Below are positions 48,216-58,700 of a stretch of 64,000 bases of DNA, one piece after another. The DNA is from Pseudoalteromonas luteoviolacea H33-S (lineage in GTDB: Bacteria > Pseudomonadota > Gammaproteobacteria > Enterobacterales > Alteromonadaceae), in assembly GCF_001625695.1 (NCBI RefSeq), contig NZ_AUXY01000001.1, forward strand, positions 1 to 64,000, written 5' to 3'. The position numbers were made by a program, and so were the translations under genes. Each line of letters opens with the position of its first letter. The first letter of the stretch is position 1. The notes beneath the pieces are model-generated. The model was not told the origin of the DNA and made no database searches. It was given only the letters and a program-made list of their open reading frames with translations.

Positions 48216-48328
48216 TATGTGGTATAGCATGGTCGTTGTGCTGTGCTTTTGATGGTTATTTATCTATCAATTTGAGGCTGGGGCTTAAACTTATAATTAT
48301 ATCGATCTAATGGTTGAGTTAGTAAATT

Positions 48329-48733
48329 TTACACCTGGGTGCTTAGTAGTTTCGGGCTGCCAGAAAACCCAAACTTTTCGTACAGGCTGTGCGCATCATC
48401 AGTGACGAGAAATTTAAATTTAGTGCACCAACGTGGATCATTGACGATCGTCTCTGTTAACCATACTCCGAGCCCTTGAGATCTATGATCTGGGTGAATG
48501 ATCAGATCGGCGACGTAGGCAACCGTTGCAAAATCAGTGACGACTCTTGCAAAGCCGACTTGGTGCTCTTGATAAAAGAGCGAAAAGCATTCACTGTTTT
48601 TTATAGAGGTTTTAATGGTTGCTAAGTCGCGTTTGCTGGCCCAATAGGAACTCCTTAGTAATGATTCAACCTGCTCGAGTTGAATGTCTTCTCGTGAATC
48701 ACTAATTCGATAATTGTCTTTTTTGTATTGCAT
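48329..48733 (-). CDS. GNAT-family N-acetyltransferase
   Basis: 134 aa. CoA-binding core VADLIIHPDHRSQGLGVWLTETIV with the RxxGxG/A motif, and the late DDAHSLYEKFGF block. Ribosome site weak. Substrate unknown. Confidence 0.9.
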   Translation of the reverse strand: MQYKKDNYRISDSREDIQLEQVESLLRSSYWASKRDLATIKTSIKNSECFSLFYQEHQVGFARVVTDFATVAYVADLIIHPDHRSQGLGVWLTETIVNDPRWCTKFKFLVTDDAHSLYEKFGFSGSPKLLSTQV

Positions 48734-48810
48734 GATCTCTGATACACATTTATTTTTATTTTAAACAGTAGAGTGCACGATTTTTTGATGTAAACCAAGT
48801 GTAGGGTAGT

Positions 48811-48834
48811 TTATTAGCTTATTAGCTTATTAGC
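48811..48834. repeat. three tandem copies of TTATTAGC
   Basis: An 8-bp unit repeated three times in the 190-bp gap between the acetyltransferase and the RraB-like gene. Confidence 0.85.
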
Positions 48835-48924
48835 TTTTTGGGTAAGAGCTCAGCGCGGTAGTTATGATGCCATTCACTAACATGAATAGATTGGATTATG
48901 TTAGTGAGTTGGCTGTATTAGGTA

Positions 48925-49284
48925 TTATCCGCCACAGGGGCTACATACGGCCCATGAGTTACAAGTGCCATCTAAATGCGCAACTAATTTACTTAGTCTG
49001 ACTTGTTCTTGGCCGACAAACTCATGGGTGACTTTATTTTGTGTAGTAAATAAGACATAACCTGGTGCATCACCAAGCTCAATATCTTCTGGATCTGACT
49101 CTATAAAATCAGCACCGTGTAATTTTTCAGATATTTCATTTTGCTGATGTTCGCTCAGCGGCCAAGTCTTAAATTCAAGATAAAACTCAATCGTGTGTGT
49201 GGAGCCAAAATCAAAGCCTCTTTCGTCTAGTACTTTGAGTACTTCTCCATCGGCATCGGCTGGCCAAGTGTGTGTATCTGTCAT
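48925..49284 (-). CDS. RraB-family protein (RNase E inhibitor type)
   Basis: 119 aa. The start WPADADGEVLKVLDERGFDF, the middle IEFYLEFKTWPLSEHQQNEISEKL and the ESDPEDIE block fit the RraB/DUF1260 family of ribonuclease regulators. The last residues (NSWAVCSPCGG) carry a Cys pair absent from E. coli RraB as I recall, so the C-terminus may have changed role. Confidence 0.7.
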   Translation of the reverse strand: MTDTHTWPADADGEVLKVLDERGFDFGSTHTIEFYLEFKTWPLSEHQQNEISEKLHGADFIESDPEDIELGDAPGYVLFTTQNKVTHEFVGQEQVRLSKLVAHLDGTCNSWAVCSPCGG

Positions 49285-49408
49285 GAATGCGCGCTTTCCT
49301 ACTTATTACTCTATCAATATAAGTCGTATGACAAGTCGATAAATTTAGTGTTTTTGGCGATTTATCGTAAATATCAAGGCCGAAATAAATAGTAAGGCTC
49401 GCAAACGA

Positions 49409-49562
49409 CTAGGATTTATATACATCCTTGGTTTTCAGCATGTCATATACGTGTTTTTCTCTGACTTCATCAAAGCCGACTTTAGACACGTAATCTTTGG
49501 GGTTTGAAAATGTGCCAAATAACAAATCCCATAGAGCGAGTCCGTAATTTTGTTTATATCAA
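49409..49562 (-). pseudogene. C-terminal remnant of a sterol desaturase/fatty acid hydroxylase
   Basis: On the minus strand one frame reads NYGLALWDLLFGTFSNPKDY, then VGFDEVREKHVYDMLKTKDVYKS and a stop at 49409. This is a typical C-terminus of the superfamily (NYG...WDRLFGT). A stop codon lies immediately upstream in that frame, and the adjacent frame (49435-49638) holds the preceding residues only in garbled form. No N-terminal half is present. Confidence 0.65.
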
Positions 49563-49711
49563 TCATAGGTGCTTGATGTTGTATTTGGCGTTGCATACTT
49601 TTGAAAGGATCTATTTTTTCACTGGTATCGAAATGCAAATGGGCTTTACACCCCTATTAAGCCCAAGTCATGCAATTTGATGAGCGTGATTGAATGATTT
49701 GATATGTGAGG

Positions 49712-50212
49712 TTAGTAGGCGCCTTCACTGTAGATCAACTCATAACTATGGCTATAAATTTCTAGGATATTGCCAAATGGGTCTTCCATATAAATCATGC
49801 GATATGGCTTTTCACCTGGATAGTAGTATCTAGGTTCTGCCATGCGCTTTTTGCCACCAGCTGCAACAATACGCTCCGCAAGTTCTTCCACATTCGGGTC
49901 TTGTACACAAAAATGAAAGATACCGGTTTTCCAATACTCAAAGTTGTCATCTGGGTTAGTTTGGTTTTTGAATTGAAATAGCTCTACGCCAATTCTGTCA
50001 CCCGTTGATAAGTGTGCAATTTTAAAGCTGTCCCAATTTGCACCAAATACATCGGTGCACATTTGGCCAATGGGACTGTTATCTTCAGTGATCTCTGTGG
50101 GTTTCATGATTAAATACCAACCTAATACTTGGGTATAAAACTCAACAGCTTTTTCAAGATCTGGTACTGAAATACCAATATGGGAAAAATTTCTTGGATA
50201 AACCTTGTTCAT
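49712..50212 (-). CDS. VOC-superfamily (glyoxalase-like) protein
   Basis: 166 aa. Metal-dependent vicinal-oxygen-chelate fold: start FSHIGISVPDLEKAVEFYTQVLGW and the second half IFHFCVQDPNVEELAERIVAAGG then YMEDPFGNILEIY. His and Glu of the metal site are present (H in HIG and FHF, E in LEIY). Divergent from the LysR gene at 50305, which probably regulates it. Substrate unknown; could be a dioxygenase or lyase. Confidence 0.9.
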   Translation of the reverse strand: MNKVYPRNFSHIGISVPDLEKAVEFYTQVLGWYLIMKPTEITEDNSPIGQMCTDVFGANWDSFKIAHLSTGDRIGVELFQFKNQTNPDDNFEYWKTGIFHFCVQDPNVEELAERIVAAGGKKRMAEPRYYYPGEKPYRMIYMEDPFGNILEIYSHSYELIYSEGAY

Positions 50213-50304
50213 AAAATGTGCTCCTCATTGTGATGTGAGCAGGTTACAAATCAAAGTTCATTAAGTAAAATTATCAATACTTATTAATTTGAGTACAAAA
50301 TGTA

Positions 50305-51177
50305 ATGATTAATCTAATCTGGCTACGTACTTTTTGCACCTTGGTTGAAATTGGTCACTTCACGCGCACCGCACAGCATCTTCATATGACACAATCAGGT
50401 GTGAGCCAACATATTAACAAGCTAGAGCAACAGCTTGACAAAATATTGTTGTTGCGTGAAGGCAAGCAATTTTCACTCTCTGAGGCCGGTGAAAAGCTAT
50501 ATGTGCATGGGCAAGATATTCTTCATGGGGTAGCTTCGTTAGAAAAGCTTATTGGGGAAGACCCTGCTTATAAAGGTAACGTGCGAGTGATGTCACCTGG
50601 CAGTGTGGGGCTAAAGCTGTACCCGAGCCTTCTGAATTTACAGCAGTGCTATCGCGACCTCACGATTGATTATCGTTTTGCTCCTAATCGTGAAATCGAG
50701 CAGGCCATTGCTGGTAAACGCATCGATATTGGTTTGATGAGTAAAAAGTCCAGTGATGCCAACGTGCACTGTGAAGCCATTGCTCAGGAGCAATTATTAC
50801 TTGTGACGCCAAAAAACTTGGGTTCACCTGATTGGCGGTCGCTCAGTGCTTTGGGCTATATCAACCACCCCGATGGCAGTCATCATGCAGAGTTATTACT
50901 TGGCGCTAATTTTCCAGAGTTCCAACATAGTGACTTACTAAAAAATCAAGGCTTTTCAAATCAAATTGGATTAATTTTAGAGCCTGTCGCACGAGGTTTT
51001 GGATTTACGGTATTGCCTGCTCATGCTGTCGCAGCCTTTGCACAGCCAGAGCTTATTACAGCTCACTCTTTAACACATCCTGTTTATGAGACTGTCTATC
51101 TAGGTACACATCGAAATACAACGCAGCCACAACGAGTAAATACCCTGATCAACGAAATTAAACAGTGTTTGGGGTAA
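50305..51177 (+). CDS. LysR-family transcriptional regulator
   Basis: 290 aa. HTH near residues 1-60 (LRTFCTLVEIGHFTRTAQHLHMTQSGVSQHINKLEQQLDK), with the remainder a type-2 periplasmic-binding-like sensor domain. 92 bp from the divergent VOC gene, so a likely regulator-target pair. Confidence 0.93.
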   Translation: MINLIWLRTFCTLVEIGHFTRTAQHLHMTQSGVSQHINKLEQQLDKILLLREGKQFSLSEAGEKLYVHGQDILHGVASLEKLIGEDPAYKGNVRVMSPGSVGLKLYPSLLNLQQCYRDLTIDYRFAPNREIEQAIAGKRIDIGLMSKKSSDANVHCEAIAQEQLLLVTPKNLGSPDWRSLSALGYINHPDGSHHAELLLGANFPEFQHSDLLKNQGFSNQIGLILEPVARGFGFTVLPAHAVAAFAQPELITAHSLTHPVYETVYLGTHRNTTQPQRVNTLINEIKQCLG

Positions 51178-51307
51178 ATATTTTAATGACTGATAAGCAT
51201 CAGCCACTCAGAGTTACGCAGGAAAGCGAATGTCAAAGCGTTAGCTTACAGGTTCAACAAAATTGTTTATACATCAGCCGAACAAGCACAGTTCTTGCTT
51301 AATTTCT

Positions 51308-51529
51308 ATTCTGAGCGACGAGCAAATCGCAGAGTTAGATGCATTTGATCGCCAACAATTAGAGTATGTCGTCACCGTTTGTTTGCAAAGCCCTAGTATG
51401 GCTGCTGCGGGACGCGTGTTATTTGATGTCAGTAGAACGTAAAAAGCCACCATTAACGATTCCAGTCGTTTGCAAAAGCACATTGCAAAGTTTGGTATTA
51501 AGTGGCGAGATATTGCAGCCTTCAAATAG
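51308..51529 (+). pseudogene. C-terminal remnant of RtcR-type sigma-54 regulator
   Basis: The plus frame reads ILSDEQIAELDAFDRQQLEY, a helix with SPSMAAAGRVLFDVSRT, a stop (TAA 51440-51442), then KATINDSSRLQKHIAKFGIK and a final stop at 51527. This matches the C-terminal DNA-binding helix-turn-helix of RtcR (regulator of RNA ligase rtcBA). The N-terminal receptor and AAA+ domains are gone. No rtcB or rtcA gene is present in the window. Confidence 0.7.
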
Positions 51530-51627
51530 TATGTTGTCCGTGTAGGTAATTGTCTGTAATAGCCCTTTACAGAGTTTTTACTACACTAAACAAGGAATTA
51601 GTGACGCAAACTAGAAGGAAAACGACA

Positions 51628-53067
51628 ATGCGAGTTGTGAGTATATTGTGTGGGCTATTGGTATTGGCTAGTTGCAGCAGTCCAAAGCCAATAAAAAAAT
51701 CCGAAGTGATCACGGCTTATTCAATGCTGGCTCCCAGCAAATCTGGTGAAACACTGATTTATGTGCGTGCCATCATCCCAGGAGTTCAGAGCAAACACCA
51801 AGTGTGTCCTTTACTTGAAAGCGAAAGTGGCGAGCGTAGCCAGATGAAAATTCGTGCGCTTCATCCCGGTAAACACTTTCCGGTTATAGTGTGTGAGTCT
51901 ATCGTTCAAGCAGGTATCGCATATCAAGTGGGCGGCACTGAACTACAGTTTGATGCAATGACACTTAACCCCAAGCGTATTCAGGTCTATGGTGATTCAG
52001 GCTGTAAATCACATGTATGTGACGGTAATGGACCTGCTGAGCCTTTTAAAACTTTGATAACACAAGGCGCTAAGCGAGATGTTGACCTTATTCTACATAT
52101 GGGGGATTACAATTATAGAGGTACCAGCGGCAGTATTAGTAAAGGTGTTTATGCCTATGATGCAGGCGATGGTGGCTATGGCGGAAAAACCTGTGGGTTA
52201 GAGGAAACCTACTATAGTCAAAATGCGCAAGGCAGCCCAAAACCTGATACGTGGCGCGCTTGGCGAGCTGACTTTTTCAGCGCTGCTGATTCTATTCTGA
52301 CGAAGGCGCCTTGGGTGTTTGCGAGGGGAAATCATGAATTGTGTAGCCGAGCCGGACTTGGCTGGTTTTACTTTTTCGGTCCTGGGTCAAGTTTGGAGCA
52401 AGGCATAGCCCAGCGCGCGTGCCCAGCACAAGGCAATTTTTCTCAGCCTCTGAATTCAGCGGCCTCTGCCATCGCGATGATAGAACCATATATGCTGAAG
52501 CTTGAAAAGCTCAATATTTGGGTGCAGGATTCGGCCAATGCATGTGATGATCGGTTTTCAAATGCACTAACAGCGCAGTATCAGAGTCAATATGAATCTT
52601 TACAAAAATTTGCGAGCAAATACCCAGATAAGCCTATTTGGACGGTGACACATAGGCCGCTGTGGGGGGTGAATAATGTGGCAACTGACAATACATTAAA
52701 TATCATGCTGCAGCGGGCATTAGCAGATACCCCGCTTGGACATCTGCCTGAGCAAGTAGCTCTGGCATTATCGGGCCATATGCATATTTATCAGTCATTG
52801 AGTTTTGATAAGCAATACAAACGCCCGCCGCAAATAGTGGTTGGTAATAGTGGTGTGAGTCTCAGTGAAGAGTTACCTTACACGAGCTTTGAAGTTGTTG
52901 TGGATGGGCTGGAAGCCAATGGCAATGAGCAAGCAAAATTTGGCTTTTTAGAGCTCGAACTAGATCGCTATTCTGGGTGGTATGGACGATTTTTTGATGA
53001 GCAAGGCGAAGCGTTTTTACGCTGTGACTCGCAGTTTGCCGTTCGAGACGAACAGGTATGTCAGTAA
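51628..53067 (+). CDS. metallophosphoesterase lipoprotein (purple-acid-phosphatase-like)
   Basis: 479 aa from ATG 51628 with AAGGA 8 nt upstream; earlier in-frame codons lack signals. Lipobox LASC at about 13-16. Calcineurin-like metal motifs in order are GDSGCK, HMGDYNYRG, RGNHELC, VTHRPLWG and SGHMHIY. All expected ligands are seen (Asp, His, Asn, Asp, His). Probably a periplasmic or surface phosphatase; substrate unknown. One of three phosphatase-type exported proteins in the window. Confidence 0.87.
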   Translation: MRVVSILCGLLVLASCSSPKPIKKSEVITAYSMLAPSKSGETLIYVRAIIPGVQSKHQVCPLLESESGERSQMKIRALHPGKHFPVIVCESIVQAGIAYQVGGTELQFDAMTLNPKRIQVYGDSGCKSHVCDGNGPAEPFKTLITQGAKRDVDLILHMGDYNYRGTSGSISKGVYAYDAGDGGYGGKTCGLEETYYSQNAQGSPKPDTWRAWRADFFSAADSILTKAPWVFARGNHELCSRAGLGWFYFFGPGSSLEQGIAQRACPAQGNFSQPLNSAASAIAMIEPYMLKLEKLNIWVQDSANACDDRFSNALTAQYQSQYESLQKFASKYPDKPIWTVTHRPLWGVNNVATDNTLNIMLQRALADTPLGHLPEQVALALSGHMHIYQSLSFDKQYKRPPQIVVGNSGVSLSEELPYTSFEVVVDGLEANGNEQAKFGFLELELDRYSGWYGRFFDEQGEAFLRCDSQFAVRDEQVCQ

Positions 53068-53143
53068 TTCAGTGTTTATGAAGCAGTTTATCTCTATGTG
53101 GCGTGGTAGGTGACATTTATTACGCCGCTTTTTGAGTGGCTGC

Positions 53144-53689
53144 TTAATTTTGTTTAACATTGGCTGGGTTTGGGATATTTGGTTTGATTACTTCATCAAA
53201 TTGTACACTTAGCCAATTATCATCTTTATCAAAATACATGGTTTTTACTGGCCCCATGCCTCTGAAATTGACTAAATTGATTTGCTCAGGCCAGATATCT
53301 CTCAATGTGCCATTGCGCATTTGTAGACCTGTTAATGGTACTTCTTTTTCGTATAACGCTTCTTGATAAACTCTGAAGTATTTGCGGTCTATTTCATAAG
53401 TGGGTTTTGATAAAGCCAGTGCTTGACCGTTTAAGCGCCTTAGTGATGTTTGTGTATAGACGTAGTCAGAAAATTGCTGTTGCACTTTTATATCTTGATA
53501 AATATTTTTTGAATCATTGAATAGATGAACTACAGCATGCTCAAGGTCGTGCATATGAAATCTATACTCTAGTTTTATATGTCCACTGTGTGGCAACACT
53601 TTTGCCGTTGCCAGTGATGCCTTTAATTTGTGTGCTTGTACTGGTGAAAACCAAATTAAGCTGAGCCCGGCAATAAGCCAAGTTCTCAT
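53144..53689 (-). CDS. secreted protein of unknown function (DUF6702-like)
   Basis: 181 aa: signal peptide MRTWLIAGLSLIWFSPVQA, then a predominantly beta domain starting HKLKASLATAKVLPHSGHIK and YRFHMHDLEHAVVHLF. The start and the HK...HMHDLEHA pattern resemble the family often annotated DUF6702, but I am not certain. No partner gene nearby. Confidence 0.65.
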   Translation of the reverse strand: MRTWLIAGLSLIWFSPVQAHKLKASLATAKVLPHSGHIKLEYRFHMHDLEHAVVHLFNDSKNIYQDIKVQQQFSDYVYTQTSLRRLNGQALALSKPTYEIDRKYFRVYQEALYEKEVPLTGLQMRNGTLRDIWPEQINLVNFRGMGPVKTMYFDKDDNWLSVQFDEVIKPNIPNPANVKQN

Positions 53690-54193
53690 ATATCTAACTC
53701 CTTCAAAGATAAATGATAGTGTTTACTCACTTACTTACAGTCTACAAGATTCTAAATACTTTTAAGAGGATTATTGTGTTTTTTTCTAATATCTTGCAAG
53801 TTAAATGTCGGTTTTTTGACCTTTAAAGGTGTATTGATATAACATATCCACTGTTAAGTCGAGTTCTTTTACCTCATGCATATCAAGATATTAATCTTAA
53901 ATGTAATAAATTGTACGAATAGATAGGTGGTTCAGAAATTGTTCAGTTCGATCATTTAGGCTGGTTATAGGGCCAAAAGTGATGAAAAAATGACAATTTT
54001 AATTGTATGCCAAGTATGCATTTTCCATATTTATTGTCTCTATTTTGAAAAAAAATTTAAAAACCCCAAGTTTACTGTTGATATTTGGCATTGTTTATCA
54101 TTAAAATCGCGCTCTTCCTTATTTTGGGTAAAACTGGCGTTAGTTTTGCTCATTGATTAATACCCGTTTATAGAAAAAAATGTGGTGAGCAGT
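53690..54193. other. intergenic region, nothing recognised
   Basis: 504 bp of AT-rich DNA with no open frame, RNA motif or repeat I can support. The promoter of the 54194 gene must lie near its right end. Confidence 0.4.
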
Positions 54194-54430
54194 ATGGACT
54201 TTTACATACTAAAAAAACAAGAGAAGCTCGTAGCGATACCTGCTGATGAACAAAATTGTAAAGCGTACATAGAAGATGGCTACTGTTACGTTGATAAAGT
54301 GGCTGCCTGTAATGAACGTGCTGCAATTAAGCGCTTAGAGGCTAAGCAAAGTAAGCTATATAGAGCACCAATGCTACTTCTTTTGGCGTTACCTTTATTA
54401 ATTTTCGCATGGTGGCGGTTGAGCTATTAA
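54194..54430 (+). CDS. small single-pass membrane protein
   Basis: 78 aa from ATG 54194. A hydrophilic, Cys-containing N-terminal part (QNCKAYIEDGYCYVDKVAAC) precedes a C-terminal membrane helix (about 57-74, APMLLLLALPLLIFAWWRL). No family recognised. It sits 55 bp before sbcD and may share its transcript. Confidence 0.55.
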   Translation: MDFYILKKQEKLVAIPADEQNCKAYIEDGYCYVDKVAACNERAAIKRLEAKQSKLYRAPMLLLLALPLLIFAWWRLSY

Positions 54431-54485
54431 TAAATAGTCCCAAGCAATGTTATATTAGCGTTCCTAATTAGGAAAGGAACGCTGT

Positions 54486-55706
54486 ATGAAAGTTGTACAC
54501 ACATCAGACTGGCATCTCGGTCAGCAATTTTATGAACATAATCGCTATGAAGAGCATCAGGCTTTTTTAAACTGGCTCATTCAAGAGTTAGTTGAAGTTG
54601 ATGCTGATCTGTTGGTTATTAGTGGCGATATTTATCATACAGCAACGCCTCCAGCGACAGCTGAGCAACAGTTATATGCGTTCATCAAGCTTGTTAAAGC
54701 GGCCTCCCCTCATTTGCATATCGTTATCATTGCGGGCAATCATGATTCTGCTAATCGTATTGAAACAGCCAAGCCATTGCTACAACAGTTTGATACACAT
54801 GTCGTTGGTAAATATGACAAATATGCACCCGAAGATGTGATTAAACTGATCAACACCCGTTGTGGTGCAGTTCAAGTTGTCGCAATGCCTTTTTTGCGCA
54901 GTGCCGATATGACTCAAGTTGACGGCGACGACTCTGGTTACGCACAAGCAGTGCAGCAGGCTTACCAGTCTGCGTATGAGCAGATACACGATAAGTCGCT
55001 TCCTGTGATAACTTTAGGTCACCTACATGCAAAAGGTGGGGATATTTCAACGGATTCTGAGCGTAATATTACCATTGGTGGTTTTGATTCGATTCATGCT
55101 GATGTGTTTGGAGATACGCCTGACTATGTGGCCCTTGGTCACCTGCATAAAGCACAAAAGGTCGCAAACAATGAAGCAATACGTTACAGCGGTACACCTT
55201 TCCCGATGTCATTCTCAGAGCGTAACTATAAGCATCAGATATTGCTGGTTGAGTTTTCCGGTAAGCACATCACTGAGATAACACCAAGATATGTGCCAAG
55301 GCACAAGGATGTCATTTTATTACCAGAAAAAGGCGGCGCGACTTTGCAAGCGCTTTGTCAAGCTATTGAAGATTTGGAGTTACCCGCCGAGGGAGCAGCC
55401 CCTAAGCCTTATTTAAGATTGCGTTTGAACGCCAACGAAACTGACAGTCAATTCCGTCATAAAATAGAGCAAGCCTTGGCTGATAAACGCGTCCATTTTT
55501 GCGGTATAGAGCGTGTCGCGCAGGCGACAGATAATGAGAATACGCCACTATTTGAGGACTTAAGTAAAGTGAATGACCTTGCACCGCTTACTTTATTAGA
55601 GTTGGCATACAAAGAACAAATAGATAAGGAATCTGCATTGCCACAAGAATTACAAGCATGTTTAGAGACGGTATTAGTTGCATTAAATGAGCAAGGAGAA
55701 CTATGA
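54486..55706 (+). CDS. sbcD: exonuclease subunit SbcD (Mre11-type)
   Basis: 406 aa (E. coli 400). Nuclease subunit of the SbcCD complex, which cleaves hairpins and protein-blocked DNA ends and processes over-replicated DNA. Metal-site motifs: HTSDWHLGQQF (D, H), VISGDIYHTATPP, AGNHDSANR and GHLHKAQ, with GHLHAKG a second His block. Its last codon overlaps sbcC by 4 bp (55703-55706), so the two are translated together. Confidence 0.97.
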   Translation: MKVVHTSDWHLGQQFYEHNRYEEHQAFLNWLIQELVEVDADLLVISGDIYHTATPPATAEQQLYAFIKLVKAASPHLHIVIIAGNHDSANRIETAKPLLQQFDTHVVGKYDKYAPEDVIKLINTRCGAVQVVAMPFLRSADMTQVDGDDSGYAQAVQQAYQSAYEQIHDKSLPVITLGHLHAKGGDISTDSERNITIGGFDSIHADVFGDTPDYVALGHLHKAQKVANNEAIRYSGTPFPMSFSERNYKHQILLVEFSGKHITEITPRYVPRHKDVILLPEKGGATLQALCQAIEDLELPAEGAAPKPYLRLRLNANETDSQFRHKIEQALADKRVHFCGIERVAQATDNENTPLFEDLSKVNDLAPLTLLELAYKEQIDKESALPQELQACLETVLVALNEQGEL

Positions 55707-58700
55707 GGATCCTTACTATTGAGGTTAAAAACTTAGCCTCTTTGCCAGAAGCGCATATCGACTTTAACGCTCCTCCTTTGAAAAATACGGGTTTGTTTGC
55801 CATCACAGGTGAAACTGGAGCTGGTAAAAGTACCCTGTTAGATGCTATCTGTCTGGCGTTTTACGGTAAAACGGCGAGATTAAAATCAGACTCAAAAAAC
55901 AAAGTCGCTTTTAATGGCGATGAAATCAAACTGAGTGACCCAAGGCATTTATTGCGAAGAGGGACAGTGTCAGGTTATGCGCAAGTCGGATTTGTCGCCC
56001 AAGATGGTGAGCAATACACTGCGCGTTGGCAAGTGGCTCGAGCCCGCAATAAAGTGGATGGGCGAATTAAAGAAGCTGAATTAGTGTTACTGGATGCCGC
56101 TGCCGATCAGGTACTGGCGCAAAAATCCAACGCAAAGCAAAAGCTATTACAATTAATTGGGTTGAACTTTGAGCAGTTTACCCGAGCGGTGTTATTAGCT
56201 CAGCACGACTTTGCTGCTTTTTTAAAGGCAAATGCGGATGAGCGCGCTCAGTTGCTGGAGTGTCTGACCGCGACCGAGCAGTTTAGCCGAGTTGGCAAAA
56301 CCATTTTTGAGTTTCATAAGCAAAAGTCTGAAGCGCTTGTTTCGTTTAAGCAAAAGCTTGGTGATATTGAGCTACTCAGTGAAGAGGCGCTTGCCCAAAA
56401 ACAGCAATTTTTAGCAGACCTACAGCAACAGCAAAGTCAGTTACAATCACAAGTAAAAATCCTCGAACAGCATCTTGGCTGGTACACAGCAAAAACCAAG
56501 CTAGAGCAGCAATTGACTGTTTTGTTGAGTAGCGTCAAAGAGCAAGATGCGGCGCTGGCTAGCCGCAGTGATGAGTTCAAACGTGCACAGCAAGCACAAC
56601 TGACTCAGCATGTTGCTGATAACCGTACTCAGGCTAAGCAATTTCAGGCCAGTATAGTGCGTGCCCAATCTGATCTGAGCGCTTTGGCTGCGCAGGATTT
56701 CCACAGCGAGATCACGGCTCAAGAATCAGCCCTAAAAGCCAGTAATGAGCAGTTGTCTCTTGCACAGGCTGCATTGAAACAGCATGAGCCTGATATTGCT
56801 AAGGTGAGAGAGCTTGATAAAGTTTGTAGTGAAAATACGAAACTTTGTGACCAATTTGAAGAACAGGTCGCTCAGCAAAAACGGTTGGAGCAACAGTATT
56901 CTCATACACTTCAAACACTGAAATCACAATTTACAGCGTTTGATGCTGAGAAAACGCTGGTGGATAAGCAATTGTCAGAATCGCCACAGTTGGTATCGCT
57001 GTGTGCATCTTGGCCTCAAACTTACGAAGTACTGCAACAGTATTTACGTGCGCACCATGACAGACATGCATTACAGGTCGAGCAATCAGCTTTGGGTTCG
57101 CAATATCAAGCTGCGAAGCAAGCTGTTATGGAAGCGCAGCCCCAATGCAATCAGGTTGAGCAGCATGTTAATTCAATGCAGGCTGAAGTGAATCAATTGC
57201 AGCACAGCTTGAGTGAATTGGACTACGAAAAATTGCAATTTCAGAAGTCACAACTCAATAAGGCACAGCAAGCATTAGAGCAGCAAAGAGTATTGAGTGA
57301 TGAACTACTGCAGTTACAGGCACATCTTGATGGTTTGAGACATCAACAGCACAGTGCTGAAGCTCAAAGAAAAGATGCTGAACATCAAGATGAACTCACT
57401 CGCCAGCAATTGAATTTAACCCAAGAAAACTTACATCAGGTTAAATTGCGTGCAAGTGACAACATAAGCGCGTTGCGCGGACAGTTAGAGCATGGTAAAG
57501 AATGCATGGTGTGTGGTGCGACCGAGCACCCTTATCGTGTAGATCATATCGATAGTCATTGGCAGCAATTGATCCGAGACTTTGAAGGCCAGTATCACAG
57601 TGCAGAAAGGGCACGTCAGCAAACGCAAGCGCGTTATCATGAAGTGGTGTCTAACTTAGAGCAAGTAAACGGACATCTGCAAGCCGCGCTGCAACAAAAA
57701 GCGCAGATATTAAACAAGCAGCAAGTGAATCAGACCTTGCTTGATGAACTACCTGAATCACTTCGCGATGCTAAGCAACATGCGCAGCAGCTTATACAGA
57801 TTGATAATAATCTCGCCCTTTACAGCGAGCTGAGTAAATCTCAACAGCATAAATGGCAATTACTACAGCAGAATCAGCAGCAGCTTCAGCAGCTGCGAAG
57901 TGCTTTGCAACAGTATCAGCAGCAACTTCAGTCAATTGAGCAATCACAAGCCACATTAACACAAAGAAGCAATGAATTAGCGCAGACTTGTGAAAAGTTG
58001 ACGCTACGAATTTCTGAAGTCTATGGCAATGAGACGTGGTTATCTCAGCTGACTCACTCTGCTGATACCGCAGTGCAGAACTTGTGTGAGCAAGTGAATA
58101 ATGTGATAGCACTGCAAGATAAGCGCGCGCAAATAGTCAAAGATATCGAACAATGTTTACCTCAGCAGAGCACCACTCAAGCACTGCTTGATAAGGCTTT
58201 ACAGCAATTAAGCAGCTTTAACGCACAGCTTAGTCAATATCAGCAGCTACGCGATCAAGCGCAAACTCAGCGCGGTGCATTGCTGGCACTGGAAACGACG
58301 CCTGAGCAATGGAATCAGCAACTACACCAAGGTGTTTCTTTGGCGCAGCAACAACTCCAAACGCATAAAGATGAACTTACTCGTTTAAATAAGGTGCGTG
58401 ATGAGCAGGCTTTACGTCAAGCGCACCTTATTCAGCAGATAAAAGAATATGAGGCTAATCTAGCTGACAACCACACTCGCTTTACAGATTGGTTGGCGCA
58501 AACTCAACAGCAATACCCTACTCTGACTGAAGCATTAGTCGATGAGTTACTCGCTTGGCAGCCTGAGTTATGGATGCCATTAATCGAACAGGCAAAATTA
58601 TTAGAACAACAGCGCGATAACGCAAAGTCACAGTTAGCGCATGTGAAGCAGAACTTAGCGGAGCATACAGAGAATGGCAAACCTGAGCATGCACAGTCGG

